In this document: piece after piece, positions 24,228-32,200 of the stretch
Numbering within the stretch: position 1 is the first letter of the stretch
Layout: each line of letters starts with the position of its first letter
Origin: Sphingobacterium phlebotomi
GTDB lineage: Bacteria; Bacteroidota; Bacteroidia; Sphingobacteriales; Sphingobacteriaceae
Direction: 5' to 3'
DNA: 32,247 bases
Assembly (NCBI RefSeq): GCF_008180195.1
Contig: NZ_VTAV01000025.1
Coordinates: forward strand, 1 to 32,247
Notes under the pieces: generated by a model
What the model was told of the DNA's origin: nothing
The model's database searches: none
The model's input: the letters and a program-made list of their open reading frames with translations, nothing else
Program-made: the position numbers and the translations under genes

Positions 24228-24992
24228 TTAAAGCGTAATTGACTGAAGCTCTTTTTTTATATTTTCAAACGCTTGGTGCTTAGCAACAACCTCTCCTAGA
24301 ACGATAATAGCTGGAACTCCAACAAGATTACGTTCGGCTTCTTCTAAGATATTGTCTATGCGTCCTAATGCAATACGTTCGTTTGGTAGCGAGCCATTTT
24401 GAATAAGCGCTATAGGCAATTGACCTTTGCCATGCTGTTGGTAAAAATCTACGATTTGCGCCAATTTAGCATATCCCATGAGCACGACAACCGTTGCATT
24501 GGTGTATACTGCCGATTTCAAATCGTCTGAAAGGCGACCATCCGATGTGGATCCGGTGATAACCCAAAAACTCTCACTGATTCCACGATAAGTTAACGGA
24601 ATCTGTTGCAATCCTGTCAAACCGACGGAAGAGGATATACCTGGTACAACGGCCGTGGGGACATTGAATTGCCTGGCGTAATCTATCTCTTCTCCTCCTC
24701 TTCCAAACACGAATGGATCCCCTCCTTTTAAACGTACGACATGGCCATGAGTCAATGCGTAATCAACAAGAAGTTTATTAATATAATCTTGTGAAGTGGA
24801 TATGCGTTCCGCTCTTTTCCCGACATAAATCAATGTGCAAGATGGCTTGGCATAAGATAATAATTCTTCATTCACTAACGCATCATAGAGAATAACATCC
24901 GCTTCACGAATAGCTTTTATACCTTTTAGCGTAATAAGCTCAGGATCTCCCGGTCCAGCTCCGACTAAAGTAATAAATGGTTTAATTTGCAT
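24228..24992 (-). CDS. cobA: Uroporphyrinogen-III C-methyltransferase
   Basis: SUMT methylates uroporphyrinogen III twice with SAM to give precorrin-2, the first dedicated step to siroheme. The 254-aa protein has the family's opening VGAGPGDPELITLKG (10-24). It also has the YVGKRAERI segment, the RLKGGDPFVFGRGGEE motif and the VVPGISS loop. Length is right for the monofunctional enzyme. It lies between the sulfite reductase (25 nt upstream) and the Met8-type gene (1 nt downstream), which closes the siroheme branch inside the sulfur operon. Confidence 0.96.
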   Translation of the reverse strand: MQIKPFITLVGAGPGDPELITLKGIKAIREADVILYDALVNEELLSYAKPSCTLIYVGKRAERISTSQDYINKLLVDYALTHGHVVRLKGGDPFVFGRGGEEIDYARQFNVPTAVVPGISSSVGLTGLQQIPLTYRGISESFWVITGSTSDGRLSDDLKSAVYTNATVVVLMGYAKLAQIVDFYQQHGKGQLPIALIQNGSLPNERIALGRIDNILEEAERNLVGVPAIIVLGEVVAKHQAFENIKKELQSITL

Positions 24993-25017
24993 TTCTTATT
25001 TCTCTCCTATTATTAAA

Positions 25018-27129
25018 CTAAACGGTTGTCGTTGCCGCCCGTAACTCCTCTCTTCGGGCAGCAGCATCAACGTAAAACGCCGTAGATTGTGTTAAATATG
25101 CTTCTGCAAATTCTGGAGAAGGTTCATATTTATTGATTTGTAATACGCGCTCCTTGAACGAAGTCGGAAAAGTGAATATTTCTGCTTGCACATATTGGGT
25201 ATCAAATTCGTCTATAACCGCTATTTGTGTACTCGCATTTATTCCTTTATCCAGTAATAGCGCTTTTGCTGTCCAGACAAAGGCACTATATGCATGGTAA
25301 ATACTATCGGCATATTGCCCTTTTTCCAGCATCGTTTTTGCCAAATCTATTTTTTCTTCCGCTTCAAATAATAACGTCGCAACCAAATCAATAACTACTC
25401 CTGCACATTCTCCTACACCAATAGCTGTATTGTAGACATCTTCACGGCCCCAATCTATAAACTCATCATCTGTTAGATTGGTTAAATCTGCAAGAGGCTT
25501 CAACAAACGATAGAAATAATCTTTTGTCTGCCTGTCGTAGTAATCATGGAAATTCTCGTTGTCTAACTTATTTACTTTATAGTCATTTAATACCAAATCT
25601 ACCGCCTGTGTAACACGCTTGGTCGGCACTTTAGTAACTCTATCCGATACGCGCCCAATACCGTCGCCTACCGTTCCGCCACCCATCATGATCTGTGCAG
25701 CTGGCAACACCTTGCCACTAGCTTTGAGTGAAGCGCCGTGGAATCCTATATGGGCTAGACTATGCTGACCACATGAATTCATGCAACCGGAAATTTTGAT
25801 TTTCAGCTTCGTTTCATACACGAAATCTGCATGAAATTCCTCAATATACTGCTCCAGCACACGTGCCATTTCTGTTGAATTGGAGATACCTAAATTGCAA
25901 GTATCTGTTCCTGGACAGGTTGTCACATCCAATGTACTGTTGAACCCAAACCGTGCATACCCCAGCTGGTGCAATACATTATATATATGTGGAAGAGATT
26001 CTTTTCGAGCGTATTTTAATAATAAATTTTGATCTTGTGTAATCCGCATATCGTCCGCAACATGATCGCGGATTCCTGCTACCAGTAAACGAGCGTTGGC
26101 GGTCGATATATCTCCTGTAGGTACTTTGACATAGACACCGTAGAAACCTTTTTGTTTTTGTTCAAAAACATTCGTTTTCGACCATATTTCATAGGCATTT
26201 GGATCGAGAGGTTCCACCATACCCGTAAATACAGCTGGAGGTTCAGGTTGTGTGATTTTATCTCTGTCGATGACAAATTGCTTACTTTTGTTAGCTTTGC
26301 GTTCGATTTCAACTAACCTTAATACTTCTTCCAATCCTAATTTTTGTACCACGTATTTAAAACGTGCTTTGTTTCTATTGTTACGCTCACCATGACGATC
26401 AAACACACGTATAGTTGCTTCCATCAACGGAATAAGTTCCTCTTCTGGCAAGAAATCGTGTATTTTATGTGCCAATATAGGTTGCGCACCCAAACCACCT
26501 CCGAACATCACCGTGAAACCACGCACTTCCTGTCCATCTATTGTTTTCACTTTAGGGATAAAGCCGAAATCGTGTATATAAGAAAAAGCCGTATCTTTTA
26601 TGCTCGATGAAAATGCAATCTTAAACTTTCGGCCCATTTCAGCACAGATGGGGTTCCGAACAAAATATTCGAATGTTGTCTGCGCATAAGAAGAAACATC
26701 AAACGGTTCATCTGGATCTACTCCGGCAGCTGGGGAGGCCGTAACATTCCGAACGGTATTACCACAAGCCTCGCGCAGGGTCATATCATCTTCTGCTAGT
26801 TTTGACCACAATTCGGGTGTACGATCCAGGCTTACAAAGTGTATTTGAATATCTTGTCTCGTCGTGAAATGTATATTACTGCTTGCATATTCATCGGAGA
26901 TATCTGCGATCTTCAATAATTGCTTAAAGGTTACCTTACCAAAAGGCAATTTGATACGTATCATCTGAACCCCCGGTTGGCGTTGTCCATAAATACCACG
27001 AGCCAGGCGTAAGGATTTAAATCTATCTTCCACGATATTCCCCTCGCGGTAAGCTCTTATCTTTTTCTCCAGCTCAATTATCTCCTGCTCTACTATTGGA
27101 TTCTCTAATTCTGTGCGAAAGCTTTGCAT
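25018..27129 (-). CDS. Siroheme sulfite reductase with C-terminal HEPN-like domain
   Basis: A 703-aa hemoprotein of the sulfite/nitrite reductase family. It has two ferredoxin-like halves and the siroheme/[4Fe-4S] cysteines C405 and C411 (TCPGTDTC) and C449 and C453 (CMNSC). The catalytic core ends near 560. Residues about 575-695 are extra and all-helical, with KGQYADSIYHAYSAFVWTAK at 603-622, a pattern typical of HEPN domains. The operon (CysDN, CysH, siroheme synthesis) argues for sulfite rather than nitrite. No flavoprotein partner (CysJ) is present, so ferredoxin is the likely donor. It is the first gene of the operon. Confidence 0.92.
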   Translation of the reverse strand: MQSFRTELENPIVEQEIIELEKKIRAYREGNIVEDRFKSLRLARGIYGQRQPGVQMIRIKLPFGKVTFKQLLKIADISDEYASSNIHFTTRQDIQIHFVSLDRTPELWSKLAEDDMTLREACGNTVRNVTASPAAGVDPDEPFDVSSYAQTTFEYFVRNPICAEMGRKFKIAFSSSIKDTAFSYIHDFGFIPKVKTIDGQEVRGFTVMFGGGLGAQPILAHKIHDFLPEEELIPLMEATIRVFDRHGERNNRNKARFKYVVQKLGLEEVLRLVEIERKANKSKQFVIDRDKITQPEPPAVFTGMVEPLDPNAYEIWSKTNVFEQKQKGFYGVYVKVPTGDISTANARLLVAGIRDHVADDMRITQDQNLLLKYARKESLPHIYNVLHQLGYARFGFNSTLDVTTCPGTDTCNLGISNSTEMARVLEQYIEEFHADFVYETKLKIKISGCMNSCGQHSLAHIGFHGASLKASGKVLPAAQIMMGGGTVGDGIGRVSDRVTKVPTKRVTQAVDLVLNDYKVNKLDNENFHDYYDRQTKDYFYRLLKPLADLTNLTDDEFIDWGREDVYNTAIGVGECAGVVIDLVATLLFEAEEKIDLAKTMLEKGQYADSIYHAYSAFVWTAKALLLDKGINASTQIAVIDEFDTQYVQAEIFTFPTSFKERVLQINKYEPSPEFAEAYLTQSTAFYVDAAARREELRAATTTV

Positions 27130-27205
27130 GATCTCTTCTCTCTCTATTTTTTTAATTTGCTAATTATCCCTGCCATTCAATGGCGTCTTTTCAACAACTT
27201 GAGGA

Positions 27206-27213
27206 CAAAGTTA
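27206..27213 (-). promoter_or_regulatory. -7 box of the sulfate-assimilation operon
   Basis: Reads TAACTTTG on the minus strand, a perfect TAnnTTTG match 77 nt upstream of the sulfite reductase ATG. A TTTG (minus strand, 27239-27242) lies 25 nt further upstream, a little far for a standard -33 element. Confidence 0.5.
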
Positions 27214-27258
27214 TAAAATTTTTATATATTAATCATACAAAATCTACCAATTTAGTAT

Positions 27259-27266
27259 ATATTTGT
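27259..27266 (+). promoter_or_regulatory. -7 box of the pst-like operon
   Basis: TATATTTG, a perfect TAnnTTTG match, ends 37 nt before the GTG start at 27304. No TTG is seen at -33, which suggests activator dependence. It lies back to back with the sulfur-operon promoter; the two boxes are 45 nt apart. Confidence 0.55.
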
Positions 27267-27303
27267 AGACAATTTTTCGAAGCAATTCAAACAACAAAAT
27301 TAA

Positions 27304-28275
27304 GTGAGAGAATATAATTATGTAATATACAGCTTTTTACTTATATTTTTAGCAACTTCATGTGCTCCAAATGTTAAAGAAGGGTATGATGAGAAAAATG
27401 GCTATACAGGGAATATTTCTATTTCCGGTGCATTCGCTCTATACCCTATCGTTGTATTATGGAGTGAAGATTTTAAAAAGGAACATCCCAATGTTCGCTT
27501 TAATATTTCGGCGGGTGGTGCCGGAAAAGGGATTTCCGATGTCTTATCCAATATGGTTGATATTGGCTTGGTATCGCGTGATCTACATAAGCAAGAACTT
27601 GTGCGTGGTGCTTATCCTATACATGTCGCAAAAGATGCTGTAGTAGCTTCCTTTAATAGTAACCACCCTAACTATGCGCTTATAAAAGAGCGCGGTCTTA
27701 CGCAAGAAGAACTAGAAGGTATTTTTGTAAATAAAAAATATAGACTTTGGAGCGACATAGATACTCGCTTTGTAAATAAACCTATTGAAGTATATGTACG
27801 TTCAGATGCTGCGGGAGCTGCAGAAACTTGGGCTAAGTTTCTAGGTGTACACCAAGAAGGATTAAAGGGTGTCGGTATATTCGGAGATCCCGGTTTAGTA
27901 CAAGCGATTAAGGACAAACCCCTTTCGATCGGTTTCAGCAATATTAATTTTGTTTATGATCTTAAAACGAAGCAAACAGTAGAAAATATCGGTATCCTTC
28001 CATTAGATCTTAATGGCGATGGGCGTATTGATGAAGAGGAAGATTTCTACGACCATATTGATTCATTAACAAATGCCGTCGCCACCAATCGCTACCCCTC
28101 TCCTCCTTCCCGTGACTTGACATTTGTCATTCACTCTAATAAAAAAACAAAATTATTGACGGCATTCATACAATTTGTTCTAGAAAAGGAGCAACAGAGT
28201 TATCTGCTCGAAAACGGGTACGTTCCTTTGAATGACGTGGTAAAGAATAATGAATTAAATAAATTATCATTATAA
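27304..28275 (+). CDS. PstS-like ABC-transporter binding lipoprotein
   Basis: A 323-aa oxyanion-binding lipoprotein. It starts at GTG, has a hydrophobic signal and the lipobox ATSC (Cys20), then a PstS-type fold. Ligand-loop equivalents are SGAFALYP (41-48), the AGGAGKG loop (70-76), DIGLVSRD (86-93) and RSDAAGAAETW (166-176). The last replaces the Ser-Gly-Thr seen in classical phosphate-binding PstS. Residues 235-246 (DLNGDGRIDEEE) form a textbook EF-hand calcium loop. Phosphate is the default substrate by family, but the divergent sulfur operon makes sulfate worth testing. pstC follows after 1 nt. Confidence 0.85.
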   Translation: MREYNYVIYSFLLIFLATSCAPNVKEGYDEKNGYTGNISISGAFALYPIVVLWSEDFKKEHPNVRFNISAGGAGKGISDVLSNMVDIGLVSRDLHKQELVRGAYPIHVAKDAVVASFNSNHPNYALIKERGLTQEELEGIFVNKKYRLWSDIDTRFVNKPIEVYVRSDAAGAAETWAKFLGVHQEGLKGVGIFGDPGLVQAIKDKPLSIGFSNINFVYDLKTKQTVENIGILPLDLNGDGRIDEEEDFYDHIDSLTNAVATNRYPSPPSRDLTFVIHSNKKTKLLTAFIQFVLEKEQQSYLLENGYVPLNDVVKNNELNKLSL

Positions 28276-28276
28276 A

Positions 28277-29164
28277 GTGAATTGGAGATTAATAAAAGAT
28301 AAGTTTATTCAGCGCAGTTTTGCCACCATGTTGGCGTTATCCCTTATTGTTATCGTCTTTATACTCGTGGGGCTTAGTATCAAATCTTTACCTCTGCTCC
28401 GTGCGGAGAGTTTGGGAGCTATCCTCTCAGAAAGTGTATGGTCACCCCTCAATGGAAGTTTTGGATTTCTTCCTTTCATCATGGGAACCATTTGGGTAAC
28501 ATTTATATCCCTTATTATTGCCGCCCCACTCTGTATTCTGGCTTCGGCTTATTTGGTAGAGTATGCTAGTGAGGCACTGCGTAGAATGGTTTTACCTTTG
28601 GTGAATGTACTGGCTGCCATTCCTCCCGTGCTTTATGGTGTTTGGGGAGTATTATTTGTGGTTCCTTTTTTGAGCCAATATATTGCACCCCTCGTGGGAG
28701 CGGAAACTACAGGTTACACTGTATTTGCTGGAGGGATTGTATTGGCCGTGATGATCTTTCCGATCATGGTGAGTATCATGGTAGAGGTGTTGCAAACAAT
28801 TCCTTATGAATTGAAAGCAGCCTCTCTTTCATTAGGTGCCACAAAATGGGAAACTATTGTTAAAGTCGTATTGGTAAAAGCCAAACCGGGATTGATTGCA
28901 GCCGTTGTTTTAGGTATTTCCCGTGCCTTTGGAGAAACGATAGCGGTACTCATGGTCTGTGGTAATATACCGCAGATTCCAAAATCGTTCTTCGATGCAG
29001 GTTACCCTTTACCAGCCTTAATTGCCAATAACTTCGGTGAAATGATGTCTATACCATTATATGATTCTGCTTTGATGTTTGCAGCCCTACTCTTGTTTGT
29101 ACTCATTTTCGGATTCAATTTAATATCGCGGTTGATTCTCAATAGATTGGAGGGAAAATCGTAA
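28277..29164 (+). CDS. pstC: PstC-like ABC-transporter permease
   Basis: A 295-aa inner-membrane permease with about six hydrophobic helices, the first at 15-35. The cytoplasmic coupling loop is clear: ELKAASLSLGATKWETI, followed by SRAFGETIAVLMVCGN, which is diagnostic of the PstC family. It begins with GTG, like the binding-protein gene, 1 nt after that gene's stop, and its own stop overlaps the pstA ATG by one base. The tight packing implies a single transcript and coupled translation. The symbol is given by family; the substrate is not proven. Confidence 0.92.
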   Translation: MNWRLIKDKFIQRSFATMLALSLIVIVFILVGLSIKSLPLLRAESLGAILSESVWSPLNGSFGFLPFIMGTIWVTFISLIIAAPLCILASAYLVEYASEALRRMVLPLVNVLAAIPPVLYGVWGVLFVVPFLSQYIAPLVGAETTGYTVFAGGIVLAVMIFPIMVSIMVEVLQTIPYELKAASLSLGATKWETIVKVVLVKAKPGLIAAVVLGISRAFGETIAVLMVCGNIPQIPKSFFDAGYPLPALIANNFGEMMSIPLYDSALMFAALLLFVLIFGFNLISRLILNRLEGKS

Positions 29165-30018
29165 TGAGTAACATAAAAAAAAGACTGCGTAAAGAGAAGA
29201 TAGCGAAGGTAGCAATGCAGCTTTCGGGGATAACAATTACGGGTTCGCTTTTCTTTATCATCGGTACTATTCTTTATAAAGGACTCCCTTATTTATCTTG
29301 GGAAATGATTAGCCAAGCTCCAAAAGGTGGCTTCTACATTGGAAAAGAAGGAGGTATCCTGAATGCCATTTTAGGCTCATTGTATTTAGCTACTTGCTCT
29401 ACTGTGCTTGCTACCGTCATTGGGATTCCTATTTCTATTTTTCTAAACATTTATGTAAAGAGCGGATCTTTTTTGGAGCGTTCCTGTAAACTATTGTTTG
29501 ATGTCCTTTTTGGTATTCCTTCCATTGTATACGGCGCGATTGCTTTCAGTATCATGGTTTGGATGGGTATCCGGGCATCTTTATTGGGGGGAATCATTAC
29601 GATTACCTTGTTAACGATTCCTATCGTCGTGCGGACTATAGATGAATTGTTAAAAACGATTCCTATCGATTTAAAACATGTCACCTTTTCCTTAGGGGCG
29701 ACAAGATGGGAATTGGCAAAAATCTTTTTAAAGTATATTAAACCAGGGATTTTTACGGCCATCCTATTGGCATTTGGCCGGGCAATAGGCGATGTAGCGG
29801 GAGTTTTGTTAACGACGGGGTTTAGTGATAACCTTCCCAAATATATAGATGAGCCTGCGGCCACATTACCATTGGCTATTTTCTTTCAGTTAAGCAGCCC
29901 AATTCCGGAAGTACAAGGACGTGCCTATGCTTCCGCATTAGTTTTAACATGTATTATTTTAATAATCGTTATATGTACACACCTTCTAGCATCCAAACAG
30001 CAGAAACACAAGATTTAG
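29164..30018 (+). CDS. pstA: PstA-like ABC-transporter permease
   Basis: A 284-aa inner-membrane permease, partner of the PstC-like protein. About six hydrophobic segments are visible. The coupling loop reads DLKHVTFSLGATRWELAK, followed by GRAIGDVAGVLLTTG. In most PstA proteins that second motif has Glu (GET) where this one has Asp (GDV). The ATG overlaps the previous stop (TAATG). Its 3' end overlaps the ATPase gene by 46 nt. Confidence 0.92.
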   Translation: MSNIKKRLRKEKIAKVAMQLSGITITGSLFFIIGTILYKGLPYLSWEMISQAPKGGFYIGKEGGILNAILGSLYLATCSTVLATVIGIPISIFLNIYVKSGSFLERSCKLLFDVLFGIPSIVYGAIAFSIMVWMGIRASLLGGIITITLLTIPIVVRTIDELLKTIPIDLKHVTFSLGATRWELAKIFLKYIKPGIFTAILLAFGRAIGDVAGVLLTTGFSDNLPKYIDEPAATLPLAIFFQLSSPIPEVQGRAYASALVLTCIILIIVICTHLLASKQQKHKI

Positions 30019-30782
30019 TGAACACTTCCATCCCACATATACAAATTAAAGATCTGAACGTGACCATTGAGGGTAAACGTATTTTAAAGAATATCAACTT
30101 ATCTATTCCCAATAATTCGGTCACCTCCATTATCGGCCCATCGGGTTGTGGAAAAACAACATTGCTCAAAACCCTGAATCGTCTCGTGGACGACACAAAA
30201 GGTGTGGATATTACCGGTTCGGTGTTAGTGAATGGCGAAGATCTTTATGCGAAAGATGCGGAGGTCACCCATATACGCAAGAAGATGGGATTGCTTTCGC
30301 AAAAACCTTTTCCTTTACCTATGTCCATTTTTGACAATGTCGCCTATGGTCCAAGGATACATGGAGAAAAAAACAAACAGGTATTGGCTCAAATAGTAGA
30401 AACAGAGTTACGTAATGTCGGACTGTGGGACGAGGTCAAAGATCGATTGGATGCATCTGCGACCCAACTTTCTATAGGGCAACAACAGCGCTTATGCTTG
30501 GCGCGCGGACTTGCTGTAAAGCCAGAAATTATTTTAGGGGACGAGTCCACGTCGGCGCTAGATCCCGTTTCAACGCAAACAATTGAAAATTTATTAATAT
30601 CGCTAAAACAAGATTACACGATCGTTCTCGTTACACATATTCTTCGACAAGCACGTCGTGTATCCGATTATATCATATTTGTATACAATGGAGAAATAAT
30701 AGAATTTGGCAAAACAGATGATGTACTGTTGCATCCACAACACGAGATTACACAACAATATGTTAAAGGTTTTATCAGTTAA
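29973..30782 (+). CDS. pstB: PstB-like ABC-transporter ATPase
   Basis: A 269-aa ATP-binding subunit. Walker A is GPSGCGKTT (55-63), the Q-loop glutamine Q110, Walker B GDE (D190, E191) and the switch histidine H222. Two motifs differ from typical PstB. The signature is LSIGQ (166-170) instead of LSGGQ, and the D-loop region reads DESTSALDP instead of DEPTSALDP. I chose the ATG at 29973. An upstream in-frame ATG at 29949 would add eight residues and lengthen the overlap with pstA. No phoU follows, so the usual feedback regulator is missing from the locus. Confidence 0.92.
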   Translation: MYTPSSIQTAETQDLVNTSIPHIQIKDLNVTIEGKRILKNINLSIPNNSVTSIIGPSGCGKTTLLKTLNRLVDDTKGVDITGSVLVNGEDLYAKDAEVTHIRKKMGLLSQKPFPLPMSIFDNVAYGPRIHGEKNKQVLAQIVETELRNVGLWDEVKDRLDASATQLSIGQQQRLCLARGLAVKPEIILGDESTSALDPVSTQTIENLLISLKQDYTIVLVTHILRQARRVSDYIIFVYNGEIIEFGKTDDVLLHPQHEITQQYVKGFIS

Positions 30783-30843
30783 CAAAAAAGCTAAACCACC
30801 TTATGGATGATCTAGCCAGAATTAGTATATAACAAACTTCGAT

Positions 30844-31143
30844 TTATTTTTCGAAATATCGGCGTTCGATTAGCGTAAGGTTTCGTTCCTCTTCTTCCGC
30901 ATTCTCCAATGCGCCTTTGACCGGACATCTACCTGTTATTCCCCTCGCAATCAACGCGCCTCCCAGCGTAACACCAGAGATGGCTCTCAGCGGTTTTTTT
31001 AATAATTTTTTGACACTATATCCTAAGATGAAGCCGCCCGCTATTACAGACAGCATGCGTTCTGAACTCCCTATCGCACCATGCTCGCAAGCATCGTCCA
31101 GTTTAGTCTTCATTTTGTCTACTGCTTGTTCTACAATTCCCAT
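30844..31143 (-). CDS. Small DUF2892-like membrane protein
   Basis: A 99-aa protein with a charged N-terminal helix (1-28) and two hydrophobic segments (about 29-45 and 52-70). It ends with the GRCPVKGAL motif. The pattern SERMLSVIAGGF, then a glycine-rich second helix, then RCP is that of DUF2892 (the YgaP-type inner-membrane domain), whose role is unknown. The rhodanese domain seen in YgaP is absent. The gene lies alone on the minus strand between the transporter operon and the nuclease gene. The assignment is by pattern. Confidence 0.75.
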   Translation of the reverse strand: MGIVEQAVDKMKTKLDDACEHGAIGSSERMLSVIAGGFILGYSVKKLLKKPLRAISGVTLGGALIARGITGRCPVKGALENAEEEERNLTLIERRYFEK

Positions 31144-31230
31144 AACTTATTTTTTAGATAGAACAATCTATTTATTCAAAATGTTTTGCTATTTATATAA
31201 AAAAATGTATTTTTTAGCAAACAAATTACA

Positions 31231-32082
31231 ATGAAAATTCATGTAAAGAAACATTCGGGGGAGTTGGTCCCTTTCGAACCGAATAAATTAAGGCACTCCT
31301 TATCCAAATCCGAAGCTTCGGAGGATGAAGTCAACAAAGTTTTCCAACGTATACAACCGCGTCTCTATGACGGCATCACCACGCGCGAACTGTATCAGCT
31401 TGCCTTTGATCTACTAAAAAACCATCGGGATTCCTACGCAGCTAGATATTCGTTAAAGAAGGCTCTTCGGGATTTAGGTCCAGAGGGCTTCTACTTTGAG
31501 AAATGGATAGGGAAATTGTTTGCCAATGCAGGCTACAAAACGATTACCGGGAAAACAGTACAAGGCCACGCAGTGACGCACGAAATTGATGTCATTGCCA
31601 CAAAAGGTGATTCTATGCTCGCGATAGAATGCAAATTCCGAAACGACGTCGATGCAAAAATTTCGGTGACCACCCCGATGTATTTTTTGTCGAGGGTAAA
31701 AGATATTAAAGATCTATCCTTTTCCTTCTTTGAGACATCCAAACAATTTACGGATGGTTGGCTAGTGACAAATGCTTATCTTACTTCTGACTCCATTAGC
31801 TTTGGAGAATATTATAAATTAAACATGTTGGCTTGGGACTATCCTGCTCATAACAATATTAAGAATCAAGTAGACAATTTAGATCTCTATCCTGTGACTT
31901 GTTTAACTAATTTAAATGGCATGGAGAAATCGCTGTTACTCAAAAATGGCTGTATACTCGTCCGGGACTTGGTGGAAAACCCCGACTACCTCGAATATCT
32001 ACAGACCGCACAACACCAGAAAAAACGTATCTTAATCGAAGCGCAGGAACTAGTCCACAGCCCGATAGCCGAGGGGATTTAG
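31231..32082 (+). CDS. ATP-cone domain fused to a PD-(D/E)XK (Mrr-like) nuclease
   Basis: A 283-aa two-domain protein. Residues 1-85 form an ATP-cone (VKKHSGELVPFEPNKLRHSL, with the helical YQLAFDLLKNHRDSYAARYSLK region), the nucleotide-sensing module of ribonucleotide reductases and NrdR. Residues 86-205 look like an Mrr-type restriction-endonuclease fold. Candidate catalytic residues are E90, D120 (HEID) and E133-x-K135 (IECKF), with a trailing WLVTNAYLT strand. Residues 221-255 (LTNLNGMEKSLLLKNGCILVRDL) suggest a helix-hairpin-helix DNA-binding tail. No methyltransferase gene is nearby, so a classical restriction system is unlikely. Function is unknown. Confidence 0.85.
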   Translation: MKIHVKKHSGELVPFEPNKLRHSLSKSEASEDEVNKVFQRIQPRLYDGITTRELYQLAFDLLKNHRDSYAARYSLKKALRDLGPEGFYFEKWIGKLFANAGYKTITGKTVQGHAVTHEIDVIATKGDSMLAIECKFRNDVDAKISVTTPMYFLSRVKDIKDLSFSFFETSKQFTDGWLVTNAYLTSDSISFGEYYKLNMLAWDYPAHNNIKNQVDNLDLYPVTCLTNLNGMEKSLLLKNGCILVRDLVENPDYLEYLQTAQHQKKRILIEAQELVHSPIAEGI

Positions 32083-32154
32083 GGAGTTGGCTATTTCGTT
32101 CTTGTTTAAATTAGATGGTATAATCAAAATTTATAAGAAAAAAATTAAAATCAA

Positions 32155-32200
32155 TTTAACACTTATTTAACACATTTTAACGAAAAACATCCCATCTTTG
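32155..32200 (+). promoter_or_regulatory. Promoter-like region with three TTTAAC repeats
   Basis: TTTAAC occurs at 32155-32160, 32166-32171 and 32176-32181, at steps of 11 and 10 bp. CATCTTTG (32193-32200) follows, a 7-of-8 match to TAnnTTTG. The region probably drives a plus-strand gene beyond the window end. The evenly spaced repeats could bind a regulator. Confidence 0.4.

Noticed and set aside
32065..32094. ATAGCC/GGCTAT as a terminator after the nuclease gene
   Set aside because: The stem is short, with an 18-nt loop and an interrupted T tract.
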